From: Hysterangium stoloniferum
Lineage: Eukaryota > Basidiomycota > Agaricomycetes > Hysterangiales > Hysterangiaceae
DNA length: 64,000 nucleotides
NCBI GenBank assembly: GCA_015178975.1
Contig: WHVD01000061.1
Coordinates: forward strand, 62,001-126,000
Direction of reading: 5' to 3'
Below the pieces are notes generated by a model that saw only the letters and a program-made list of their open reading frames with translations, ran no database searches and was not told where the DNA came from. Of the stretch, positions 45,141-55,985 are shown one piece after another. Each line of letters opens with the position of its first letter. Positions within the stretch are counted from its first letter, which is position 1. The translations under genes and the position numbers were made by a program.

Positions 45141-46346
45141 TGTCACAGACCTACAAGCTCAAATTTTGATAATATTCAATTCAACTTTCTTCAACATTCC
45201 TTTGACTTTCCAACTCAATTTCCAACTTCATTTCCTACTTCACTATTTTTTGAGATTCTTCAACTAATCTTTGACTTGTCTCAGTTTGATGTCATTGATG
45301 ATTTCACTCTGATATCATATTATCATCATGTTAAGAACTGAAAACTGACTGATGTCGGTTGGCCAACAGGGACTGATTGGAAGGACTTGGCTTCAGCTTA
45401 TGTGCTGCGCCCTTGCAAATGTCCGTTGAGTGTCCTTAAATTTCAGGTGGACGAAGACTAATCCTAATGAGTTCCTTTCGGCGAGATACCAATTGGGACT
45501 GAAGGTTAAGTCGAGTGTCGGGCCAAGGGTCGGTGACCGAGAGTGGACGAGTGCACATGAAGGTGGATGAGGGGATTCTTAGTACAAGACTGCTAGAGGC
45601 GTAAGAGGGTATTCTGAATCGATATTCTGATTGCCTAGTAACTACAACTACAGCAGGTTCATATACAAGTATCAGGCATCTAGAAAATACTAACTAGGAG
45701 AAGAGTGGAACAGGGTATTGACAATAAGCTTGACTAGGAACGGGAAGTTTATGATTAGTTCGGAGGCCAAAGAGATAACCGAGAGTGTAATTACGGGAAA
45801 AGGAAATAGTTCGAGGGTTACAAGTATATATAGGCATATGTGAAACATAGGATAGAACGGATCATCATAATAAAAGGGACGTATCAAAAGTTTAACCAGA
45901 TAGTACGAGTATATTTTGACGTGGGCGTAAACGGAGTTTGATCACCACGAAAGCATATGTCAGCATCGGGGGCAATGGTTTCCGATGTGGTGACTTGAAT
46001 GATAACTTGAATCATTGAGAGGTGGCGATAACCTCGGGGCCGAACGGCTGCGACACGGTCATAACACATCATAGGTAAATGATAGATATAAAAGGGCAAT
46101 GATAGGAGTGAGGGAAGTCGGTCAGAAAACCTGTACAATAAATATATTATTAACTGTATTATATAATTGTCAAACTTTTCTGAGTCCTTCTTTAACTTAA
46201 TTATTCGTGAGCTGTGTCCTATCTTTGCCTCACACTTTATCAGCAGGACAAATTAATACTTCATCAAATGAGGCATCTGTACTCAATATTGTTGAATATT
46301 CTTTGATTGTTTATTTGACTTTATGAGTAAAATCCAATTCATGTCA
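45141..46346 (+). repeat. Solo LTR, family A, inside LTR C1
   Basis: TGTCACAGACC to AATTCATGTCA, flanked by exact CCCTT (45136-45140 and 46347-46351). It contains the family D LTR at 45329-46066; without it the length is about 463 bp. TATATAAAAGG and GGTCAGAAAACCTG follow near 46086-46130, as in the 4202 copy. Confidence 0.9.
45329..46066 (-). repeat. Solo LTR, family D (738 bp), inside the family A LTR
   Basis: Plus strand TGTTAAGAACTG to GTCATAACA, flanked by exact CATCA (45324-45328 and 46067-46071). Carries the shared LTR block in reverse at 45383-45413. Confidence 0.92.
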
Positions 46347-46374
46347 CCCTTTCATGTTTAAGCCTGTTAGAATC

Positions 46375-48090
46375 CCTGTTATTGGGCCCCCTGCAACCTC
46401 ATTTTACCCTTGTCACCCTCTGGAGTCCCACTATCAGTACCCCCAACCATGGTGTCATCACCTGTGGCACCATGACACTTATTTTGCAGTAGATTACCTC
46501 TTTGGGCATCTCATCCCATCTCCATTCTGATGCTTTCCCATTACCTGTTCTATATGTACATGATATTTGCCACCTCATACCTCTTAGAATACTGTTGTTA
46601 CATAATATTTAGTTTTCAGTTTGATCCTTACTCCTTCCCATGCTTCCTTTGATCTGTCATCACAGTTCGCTTCTTGATTGGCCTTCCAATCATCTATTAC
46701 ACCTTTGTATAAAGTTCCTACTATGTATGTTACTACTCCTTAGTTTGAATATCAACTTAGATTACCCCCATTTAGTCTTTAGCCACTTTACTCCCTCTCT
46801 AATACCTCAAAGATGTCATTGACAAACCGTGACTCTTTACCCTCTGACTCTTAGCTTTCAGCCCTCCAGTTGATTGAGCTAAGTGTTGTCTTTAGTCCTT
46901 ATCATACTATCTGCTCTGCTTGAAATACTGGAGCACCTTTACAATTCATAGGAAGATACATACATATGTATAAGCCTGTTGCCCTCAGTCTTACACATTC
47001 ACTATTGTTTGCATTTGCCTTTGTTGTGTTTGCCTTTTGTCTTCCCCTTTAGTTCTATTACCACATGGTCACAGCATATGTATATAGCTTGGAGAGTTTT
47101 GTTTCTCTTACCTTACTGTATGCTGCCCACCATGTAGACTGTTTGCTAGTTCATTGATCAATACACCATGGTCCTATCAACCCATGTGACCAGACTCATT
47201 GAGCTTATTTGATGACAGGCTTCCAGTGCAACACATAAGTTGAAGCTGTGATGACTGTGTTGCAACCCGAAGGTAACCGATGATACTACCGGCTTACAAC
47301 ACCAAGTTATTGTTCACATCCTCATATTGGCAACTGTCAGTATACCCAACACTGATATATACTTTCATGGCGATCAACCCTGCTTACAACCCTGTCAAGT
47401 TATACTCATACTATCTGGTTATACTTTGATATGTCCTTTTATCCTTTTGATGATCCATTTCACATATGCCCATATATATACCTGTAACTCATGGACTGTT
47501 TCCTTTTTCATAGTTACTGCCCTTGGTTATTCACAGCCTCCGACTTTATCATAACCTTCCTGTTCTTGGTCAAGTTTATTCATCATTGGGGTATTTCTGC
47601 TCTTCCCTTAGTTAGTATTTTCTAGATGCCGATAACTTGTATATAAACCCACTGTAATGTAGCTACTAAGCAATCAGAATATTGACTTAGATACACCTCT
47701 AGTCTCTGACTTTGCTATCTGTTCATGACCTCTGCATTCCAATGCCATCCAATTTCATGACCCAACCTACATTTACAACTTTGACCTTGACTTCAATATT
47801 CGTCACTTTGGTTTCTGACTGTTTGCATATGGCTCGGTTTCCGATTGCTGAGTATTACCCTATACATTTGAAATTTAAGGACATTGACAGTACCTTTGCA
47901 AGGGCACAGCACATAAGCTGAAGCCAAGTCCTTCCATTCAGTCCCCATCAGTTCCCCGAACCTCCTGCTCCAGTTCTTAACAGAAGCCAAGTTCTACCTG
48001 TTTTATAGAGTCAGACCTCCCAACTAGTACAATCTTTATTGTCAGGCCCTGACATAGAGTCCCCTTTTTCCCCTTGCTTAGATCTCAACA
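46375..48090 (+). repeat. Solo LTR C2, family C, inside LTR C1
   Basis: TGTTAGAATCCC to TAGATCTCAACA, flanked by exact AAGCC (46370-46374 and 48091-48095). About 975 bp once the family D LTR at 47247-47982 is removed. Confidence 0.9.
47247..47982 (+). repeat. Solo LTR, family D (736 bp), inside LTR C2
   Basis: TGTGATGACTGTG to CAGTTCTTAACA, flanked by exact GAAGC (47242-47246 and 47983-47987). It landed inside the shared LTR block of C2 (ACATAAGTTGAAGC/CAAG), and carries its own copy of that block at 47899-47932. Confidence 0.92.
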
Positions 48091-48357
48091 AAGCCCCTTT
48101 GCTTGCTCCTAATACTCTTAAAGATGTCATTGGCCAGCCATGACTCTTCTCCACATGACTCTTAGCATTTCAGCCTAAAAAGCATACTACTTGCTCTTCC
48201 AGAATACCAGATCATCCTAACAGTTCATGTGAGGGTGCAACACATAAGTTGAAGCCAAGTTCCACTTGTTTTGTAGGACTGGACCTCCTGGTTATGTATG
48301 AAATCCCTCCAACATCATTGTATTTAGACTTCAGATTTTAACAACCTTAACAGATGA

Positions 48358-48810
48358 GATGAAAGCAAGCTCTGAGGTTGCTTTCCCATAGCCCACAAAG
48401 CACTGGGCACTTATCTAAGTGCCCATGTTCCTGGGAACTTACATAGTTGCCTAACTAGGTAATTCCTACAGTGCTGGGAAAAATACTACAAATATCAGAA
48501 AAATACAGATAACATCATAAAGCTGTAATATCATACTCTAACACATAGGGCATAGGGCAATCTATGAATAGCTATCTACTCTCATCTATGTATGTATGTA
48601 GATCAAGGTACCATTGATGTCTTACTGACAGGATGAAGATCCAGGCAGTGTGTTAAGATCTAGGATCTAAAGACAAAAGGGGGAAGGATGTCATAGGACT
48701 GACAGGTATTTCATACTCAACCAGGAGATCCCATTCTACAAAACAAGCAGAGCTTGGCTTCAATGGATGTGTTGTACCCTTGTAATCAATTCCTGGCCAT
48801 TCCAAACTTC
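48358..48810. repeat. Unresolved repeat pieces
   Basis: 48358-48650 is unassigned. From about 48655 a reversed family C piece (GTTAAGATCTAGGATC) runs to the shared LTR block at 48752-48785. Confidence 0.45.
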
Positions 48811-48945
48811 ATCTTTGTTCCACATATAGTAACTTGTCTGTTGACAAGTATTCATTTGTTTGCTTATTATGTTCCTAATTCAGAACTCCTATCCTAATCC
48901 ATCTTATTGTGATCTCAATTTGCAGTACAATAACTAGAAAGTCTA

Positions 48946-50546
48946 CAGTGGCTTCCAAAACTGTCCCAATGTTTTGGTACTTCTCAATAAATGCTTTATA
49001 ACCTACCAAATAAATTTTCTAAAATAGTGAAATTATTCTCACATATACCTTAGCATACTAGCTTTTATATACCCAAATATTACATAATATAGATTGATAT
49101 TGGTGTCACAGTGAATATTTAAAAATGACCAATCATTGGGACAGTTTTGCAACCACCCTTTTTGAATCAGATATCTTGTTATTCTAGTACTTTGTATGGC
49201 CTCCCTTAGGCTTTATTACAGCATCAAGTCTTCTGGGCATATTTTCAATCAGTTTCTGACACTTCTGAGGCTCAATCTTTGCCCATTCCACTTCCACCCT
49301 CTCCTATAACCCCTAAACTCCCTTTAATGGTGAAGGATATTTCTAGAGCTGTTTCTTCAGGTGGAATCAAAGATGTTCTATGGGATTCAGGTCAGGAGAC
49401 TGTGCTTCCCAGTCTAACACCTGAATATGATTTTCAAAAAACCATTTTTGTGCCATCTTGGATATGTGTTTAGGCTATTATCCTGCTGGAAAATGGCCTC
49501 ATCTGCTGGAATATCCAAATCTTCAATGCTCTGGGACAAATGCTGAGCCAGGATCTCCACATATTGTGCAGAATCCATCCTTCCTTCAATCTCTGCAAGC
49601 ATTCCCACTCCATTCCAACCCATACAGCCCTACACCATGATATCTCTACCTCCATACTTGACTGTAAGTTGGGTTGTCCTATCAGAAAGTGGTTCTCCAG
49701 CTTTCTTCAATACATATTGATGTCCATCTGACCCAATCTTATTGATATTGGTCTCATCAGACCACAAGACCCTTTTCTGATCATCCACAGTCCAGTTTTG
49801 GTACTTGAGGGCAAAGCTTAACCTGGCATTTCTATGTTGAGCCTTGAGCAAAAGTCTTTTTGCATTGACTACAGCTTTGAAACCATGCTGTTTCAAGGTC
49901 CTTCTGACTATTTTGGGTGAGACATGATATTTATTGATGGAATTAATGTAGTGTGTGGCCTGGACAGCATTATCTAGTTTGCCAGAGGTGATTTGATATA
50001 TGATCCTCCTTTGGTCAGTAGGAGAAAGCTTGGATGGACATCCTCCTTTCAGGTTTTCTTTGTCTATCTCTATCTCCTGAGCAATTCTACTGATAGTAGA
50101 TTTGCTAAGATGTGTTGTAGAGGCTACATTCCTATTGGAGAGTCCATTTTGTAGGAGGGAGATGGCTTGTTCTCTTTTGAGAGGGGAAATAGCTTTCATG
50201 ATAAGAATGATAGTTAGAATGTAATGTTTAATGTCACATATTAATTAGAACATCAAATAGATGTCACGTGAATTTTCCTGTAATTTTCCTGGCCCTCTAG
50301 AATATAATATGATATAATGAAATATGTGAAAAGAGAGGGTTGCAAAACTGTCCCAATGATTGGTTATTTTTAAATATTCACTGTGACACCAATATCCATC
50401 TATATTATGTAATATTTGGGTATATCAAAGTTAGTATGCTAAGGTATATGTGAGAATAATTTCACTATTTAAAAAAAATTATTTGGTAGGTTATAAAGAA
50501 TTTATTGAGAATTACCAAAACATTGGGACAGTTTTGGAAGTCACTG
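48946..50546 (-). mobile_element. Tc1-C: Tc1/mariner element (1601 bp), inactive
   Basis: Begins CAGTGGCTTCCAAAACTG and ends with its inverse, flanked by TA on both sides (48944-48945, 50547-50548), the Tc1/mariner target. Terminal inverted repeats are about 215 bp. The inner end of each (49129-49155 and 50337-50365) is an inverted copy of the outer end, sharing GCAAAACTGTCCCAATG. Confidence 0.93.
49200..50199 (-). pseudogene. Tc1-C transposase, broken
   Basis: From 50199 a clean 189-codon reading carries the N-terminal helix-turn-helix domain (LSKSTISRIAQE), a second domain (CPSKLSPTDQRR) and the first catalytic Asp in VLWSDETNIN. A stop after GGRDIMV (about 49630) interrupts it; the reading continues with IFQQDN (second Asp), then a one-base frameshift before QKWFFENHIQVLDW and SPDLNPIEHL (the third acidic residue), followed by more stops. 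Confidence 0.88.
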
Positions 50547-50566
50547 TATATTAGTTTCTGTGCATT

Positions 50567-51430
50567 TGTTACGACCTGTTCCTGGATACTTCAATATCCA
50601 ATATCATCTGAAACATCCAACCTCCACCTCAATATCTGATTCCGACTTCCAACTACAGAACATTCATAGTTCCCATACTTCCAGATCTTACCTTTGTTCT
50701 GTATTTAGTAATTTGTCGACTGACAAGTATTCACTCATTTACTTATTGTATTCCCATTTCAGAATATTTTCCCTAGTCTGTCTTATTGTATTCCCATTTC
50801 AGAATACTTCCAATTTTGTCTTATTATGATCCTAAATTTGTGGTACAATAATGAGATGATCTATATTAGTTTCCATGAATTGTACTTTACTTTAGATCTG
50901 ATATTGACTTAGTTTCTTATCCCATTTTCCATCTTTCTGTACACTTGATATTCAGAACTCTTCAGAACTCTGAATATCCATATCTTCCAGCATAAGTTTT
51001 CATCTCTGAAATTAAGGACTCCCAAGCATTTGTGTAGAGGCACAGCACATAAGCTCCTAACCCTATCTGATAGTTTCTGACTTTCTGGTGACTTTCCAAT
51101 AGTTCCGGAATAGGTTCCAACATGGCACTTAATAGCATTGTACTTACACCTTAAATCTGATACAACTTAGTTAACCTATTCCTCTTCTAACTCTGTATGC
51201 TCAATATTTGGAACTCTTCAGAACTCCAATTATTTGTAGGCTCCTTGGCACTTATCAGCCTTTTGAAATTAAGGACACTCAAGCATTTGCATAAGGGTGC
51301 AGTACATAAGCTAAAGCCAAGCCCTGACCCTATCCAGATGTATCCAAGTTCCCAGTTATTTCCTGATAGTTTCCAGAATATGTTTCTGACATGGCACTTA
51401 TGAAATAGTATATCAGATTTCACACTTACA
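50567..51430 (+). repeat. Family G LTR, probable 5' LTR of Gypsy-2
   Basis: Starts TGTTACGACCTGTTCC, similar at its first bases to family B. Related to 63431-63612. It appears composite: AATCTGATA.AACTTAG and CATAAGCT blocks occur twice (near 50890 and 51160; 51040 and 51305), so a partial LTR duplication is likely. The 3' end could not be fixed. Confidence 0.55.
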
Positions 51431-51439
51431 ACTCACTCA

Positions 51440-52730
51440 TCATGGGTCCCTTTGCAACTCTATACCACCCAGCCTAACACTCCAGCCCAGCCCATTGTGT
51501 CAGGTTCTGAAAGTCATTTTTTTGAGGTTTCTGATGCTCCCAAGGATCTTGAGGATGACAGGGAAAACCCAGACTCTCCCATCAAATCCTAGCACAACCC
51601 ACCAAAGATCTGACTATGCTACTCTTCAAGTCTCTTGGAAATGTCTCAGAATATCTCAAAGTGGCCAATGACAACCTGAAGGACAGAGAGCCATCCCACA
51701 CAAATGTCAAAGAACCTGAACCATTTTCCCACAAAGATCTGAAGAAATTGAAGAATTTCCTTCTTCAATGCTATTTTAGTTTCCATGACAGACCCTCTAC
51801 ATTTAAAACTGACAGTCAAAAAGTCAACTTTGCACTTTCTTGTCTCAAAGATTCCACACAGGATTGGTTTGAGCCCTGACTCTAAGAACTGGGGCTCTAG
51901 TTGGGGTGGCTGATGGTGGTAACTAAGTTAATTGGGGGGCTGACAATAGAGATTGTACTAGTCAGGAGGTCCAATCCTATAAACATAGTGGAGCTTGGCT
52001 TCAACATGTGTTGCACCCTCATATAAACTGTTAGGGTGCTCCAGTACTTCAAACAGAGTGGATAGTATGATAGGAGATGAAGATCAACACTTTACTCAAT
52101 CAACTGGAGGACCAAATTACTAAAAGTCATGAGGTAAGGGGTCATGGCTTTCTGAAGACACCTTCAAGAATATTAGATAGGAATAATAGGACTTGAGAAC
52201 TAAAGGGGGGTAAATCTACATCAATTTTTGAACTGAAGAAACTATACATATAGCATACATGAAAGAACTTTATACTACAGTCAATCTGGCAATGTGGAAA
52301 ATGAACTTAATATGACACTCAAGATGAAGGACAATGAATGAGTTTCTGACTACAGTATCTTGTTAAGTTCAATACTCTTGCTGCATGCTGTGGTTGGGAT
52401 GATTCTGCTCTCAGACACCATTTTTATATGGGTCTTCCATCCTGCCTTAAAGATGATATCTGCAAAGAAGGAAAGCCAAAAACTCTCCAACTTATGTGGA
52501 TGAAAGCTCAGAAATCCAATGCCCATTATTGGGAACATTGTGCAGAGATTTCCTGAGAAAATCCAACAAAACACTCTCAAAGCAACAAGGTATCAAGTAG
52601 CAAGTTTTCAGACAATAACTCTGGCAATAACTCTGGCAACTCTGGAAATAATAATACCAGCAAATCAAATTCCAATTGGAATAATGAAAGAAGTCCACAA
52701 ATAGCAATAAGGGCAAACAGTTGACTTCTG
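51440..52730 (+). pseudogene. Gypsy-2 gag
   Basis: KEPEPFSHKDLKKLKNFLLQCYF and TDSQKVNFALSCLKDSTQDWFEP (51616-51879) match Gypsy-1 gag. After the family C insertion, it resumes near 52276 with MKDNE and LPSCLKDD, ending in an Asn/Ser-rich linker. The zinc knuckle at about 52813-52854 reads CLFWEKGRHKVSEC, with Trp in place of the second Cys. Confidence 0.8.
51890..52275 (-). repeat. Reversed family C LTR piece in Gypsy-2 gag
   Basis: Contains AATTGGGGGGCTGACAATAGAG and the shared LTR block in reverse (51985-52018), both found in the family C cluster near 41350. Boundaries and target duplication are not clear; part of gag is lost with it. Confidence 0.6.
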
Positions 52731-52999
52731 AAACACCTGACATATCCCATTTGTTAGGTTCTGACAGTAAACTCACACCCAAGGAGAAACAATGATGCAT
52801 GGATAATGACCTTTGCCTATTCTGGGAAAAAGGCAGACATAAGGTTTCTGAATGCACTTTCAAGGCAAACTCTTCCAAGGTTTGAGTGGCAACTACCTCC
52901 ACAGCAACTACATCAAAGAAGAAACCCACCAAGGAGTCAAAAAAAGTGTAAGCAACCCTCTGGATTCTTTACAGACAGGGGTTTCATTGACTCCCTCTA

Positions 53000-53776
53000 T
53001 GTTTCTGAGATTATCCATCTCAACACTTCCACTCTTTCCAATCCTGACTCATTATTTGTAAAACCGATTTCTGACCTTCTCGGAAATTTAGTATTCCAAG
53101 TTCTGATAGATTCTGGCTCTATGCACTCTTTTGTAAATACCACTTTTGCCATGAAACATAATTTGAAACTCCAATCTGTACCCACAATTTCCTTGTGCCT
53201 ATTTGATGGCACCAGCAACACAGCTATTACTCAAGCTTGTGACATGTCTATCCAGTTCCCATGTGAAACATCTCAGACAGTTACATTCTTCATAAGACAG
53301 TTGGACTCAAGTTGTTTGGTCATTCTAGGATACAACTGGCTCACCTAACACAATTCATTGATTGCCTGGGTATTGGGCAGTATAACTTTCTGGATTCCTG
53401 ACACTTCCATTCCTCCTACAGTGTCTCTTCTGGCCAGAGCCTCTTCAGTCTCAATGTCAATTCCTGCTTCTCCAAAAGTCTCCAAGCCATTAAGATTTCC
53501 CTTATCAATGCTGTAGCATTTGTTTGTGCAAGTAAATTGGATGGTTCTCAGTGTTTTTCAATCAGCTTACAAGCTGATGAAGCATCTGGATGTATTGCAA
53601 CTCCAGAAATATCCAAGCTAAATGCTGATCTGGAAATCTGCAAGGAGTTCCTAAAAAATATCAAGACTTTGTGACCATTTTCAGTAAGCAGAAAGCTGAC
53701 CAGCTTACACCTCATAGGCCTTATGACTTAAAAAAAATCAATATTGAGCCTGGTTCAAACCCTCCCTTAGGACCTA
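53000..53776 (+). pseudogene. Gypsy-2 protease and start of reverse transcriptase
   Basis: VLIDSGSMHSF (about 53100) is the aspartic protease site, followed by FDGTSNTAITQACDMSIQF and SCLVILGYNWL. RT starts with KKYQDFVTIFSKQKADQL and PHRPYDLK, reaching NPPLGP at the Tc1-A insertion site. Several stops between 53341 and 53640. Confidence 0.82.
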
Positions 53777-54016
53777 CAGTGGCTCAAAAAAAAGTGTCCA
53801 AATATTTCAGACTTTTTCAAAGAAAATCCAATAACAAATCACACAGGGCATCTATAATCATTATGTAAAGGTAGAAATTGAACTTTAATATCTCAGCTAC
53901 AAAATGACTCCAACTCTGTCCTAGTCCAATCAGAATTGGTGGAACTATAAATTTTTGAAAACATGAGCACACTTGGACACTTTTTTGAGCATCATTTTTA
54001 AATACAAAACAACAGT

Positions 54017-55860
54017 TCAGTACTTTGTATTGCCTCCCTTGGCCCTAATTGCAGCTTCCAACCTTCTGGGCATATTTTCTATAAGTCCCTGACAATCTTC
54101 TTCAGTGATATTCCCTGTTGATGTCCACTCCTATAATTCCCAAACTCCCTTAGCTAGTACCTCATAATCCAAAATCTTCCTTTTCAAGGTAGTCCAGAGA
54201 TGTTCAATAGGATTGAGGTCTGGGGATTGTGCTGGCCAGTCTGGAACAGTGATATTTTGGTCTTCAAACCATTTCTGAGCAAGTTTTGAGGTACACTTGG
54301 GATCATTGTCCTGTTGGAATATTAATTCCCCTTCCATAATTTCCAATTTGTCAATGCTTCCCAGAAGACCATCCTCCAAAATGTTCATATAATGTTTGGC
54401 ATTCATCTTTCCCTCAACTCACAAGAATTTCAGGCCCATTCAACCCCATGCAATTCCAAACCATGATGCTACCTCCTCCAAATTTGACAGTTGCTTCCAT
54501 TTCCCTATCTCCAAGTGGTTCTCCAGGCCTTTTCCAGCAATACTGGTGTCCATCTAATCCAAATCTATTGATATTGGTCTCATCTGACCAGATAACTCAC
54601 TTCCAGTCCTCTACTGTCCAATTTTGGTGCTTCTCAGCAAAAGCCAATCTGGCTTTACAGTACCTGGGAGAGAGAAAATGCTTTGCATAGGATGTGTAAC
54701 CCTCCTGCTTGAGTGTATTTCTGATGGTTTGTACAGAAACAGGGTCCTGGAGGATAGAGTTGATGTGTTTGGCAGCTGCAACAGCAGTATTAGCCTTGCC
54801 AGTCTTGACCAAGATGAGTATGGCTCATTGATCAACAGCTGATAGCTTCTTGGGACAACTATATTTGATGTTCTCCTTGTCAAAGTCATGAATTTTGCAA
54901 ACATTGGAGATTGTACTCTTGCTAATACCAAGCTTTTTGGCAATTTGCCTGGTAGAATAGTGTTAGGATACACACACAGGGCGGGTTTCTGGAGAAACCC
55001 GCGGGATATCCAGTAGGACTTGGCTTTAGCTTATGGGCTGTGCCCTTGCTAGATCGTGTTGTCCAATTTCAAACAGGCAGACGGGGATCCCGGGGAGTCC
55101 AGGCGGGGTTCGTGGGTCGTAAGTCGGAGGTCATGGGTCGTGAGTCAAGATAGTTGAGAGAGATAGATGCGCCGGAGCCCATGGGCTCCGACTAGTGAGA
55201 GCAATGTGAAACAAGCAAGGTTTTTAGAGCGGAAAATGTTATTAGATTACTGGGGGGAATCTAAGCTAATTTTCTGACTGGATTGTATGTACAACATCTG
55301 CCAGTTTATATAGACCGTGGAATGCATGACATACCAAATCCAGTAATGACGAAACGAAACTAACAAAACATAAAACAGGAATAGTAAACACCAAGTTTGG
55401 TGTTAGGAACGGGACGGAATGGAGCGGAGTCCAAATCGTGACAAAGCATAACCCATAACGGGAAATGGAGCGGGAGCGGAGTCCTAAATCGTGACAGGTC
55501 ATTTGACTAAAACGGGAACGGGGCTCAATTAGAGCGGTGACAGGATTCTGAGCAGGGTCCGGTGACTGATGTGTGGGATGAAGACGGACATAGACAGAGA
55601 CAGAGTCCGGGGGAAGTCTGGTGACTGATATGTGTCGTAATGAGGTCAAACGTAACAAGTCTTGATGTAACGGAGTTCTGACATAATGGAGTCTGGGCAG
55701 GAAATCCTATAAACAGACAATTGGTGCTTGTAGCACGTGGGGGCATACAGGTTAGTGCCTGGAGTCCGGCGGGATTGTCCGGTTGTAACAAATAGCCAGA
55801 AAAGAGGAGGGAAATGATGTTCTCATGTACATACTGTATAGCAGTGGAGACAGGCTTCAT
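54017..55860 (-). pseudogene. Tc1-A transposase, broken and split by an LTR
   Basis: Reads from 55860 (MKPVSTAIQYVHENIISLLF) to the LTR, resumes at 54960 with RQIAKKLGISKSTIS, and ends KGGNTKY. Catalytic triad residues are in IWSDETNIN, FQQDNDPKCTS and SPDLNPIEHLW with 34 residues between the last two (DD34E). Stops before VIWSDE and after PEILVS, plus the LTR, inactivate it. Confidence 0.88.
54961..55790 (-). repeat. Solo LTR, family B (830 bp), inside the Tc1-A transposase
   Basis: Plus strand TGTTAGGATACAC to CGGTTGTAACA, flanked by exact AATAG (54956-54960 and 55791-55795). The shared LTR block is reversed at 55017-55048 and the transcript-start block at about 55265-55280. It is C/G-rich and well preserved. 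Confidence 0.93.
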
Positions 55861-55985
55861 TAGGGCTAAATAATGGATAGGAGATGAATTCAACCACTTT
55901 ATATACTGATTGAACAATAATGATGTCATAGGTATCCATGACAACCAATATCAACTTTATATTAAGGCACACAGAGCCTGTATTA

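Larger units (their letters stand above)
44099..48352 (+). repeat. Solo LTR C1, family C, host of a four-level nest
   Basis: Starts TGTTAGGATCCTATC, ends AACCTTAACA, flanked by exact GATGA (44094-44098 and 48353-48357). Removing its own insertions (44408-45054, 45141-46346, 46375-48090) leaves about 680 bp of family C sequence. It interrupts the catalytic YLDD segment of Gypsy-4. The shared LTR block remains at 48232-48262. Confidence 0.85.
48811..50566 (+). repeat. Partial family G LTR split by a Tc1 element
   Basis: The flanks 48811-48945 (GACAAGTATTCATTTG, TGCAGTACAATAACTAG) and 50547-50566 (TTAGTTTCTGTGC) together match 50690-50880 of the next LTR, with the Tc1-C element between them. 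Confidence 0.65.
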
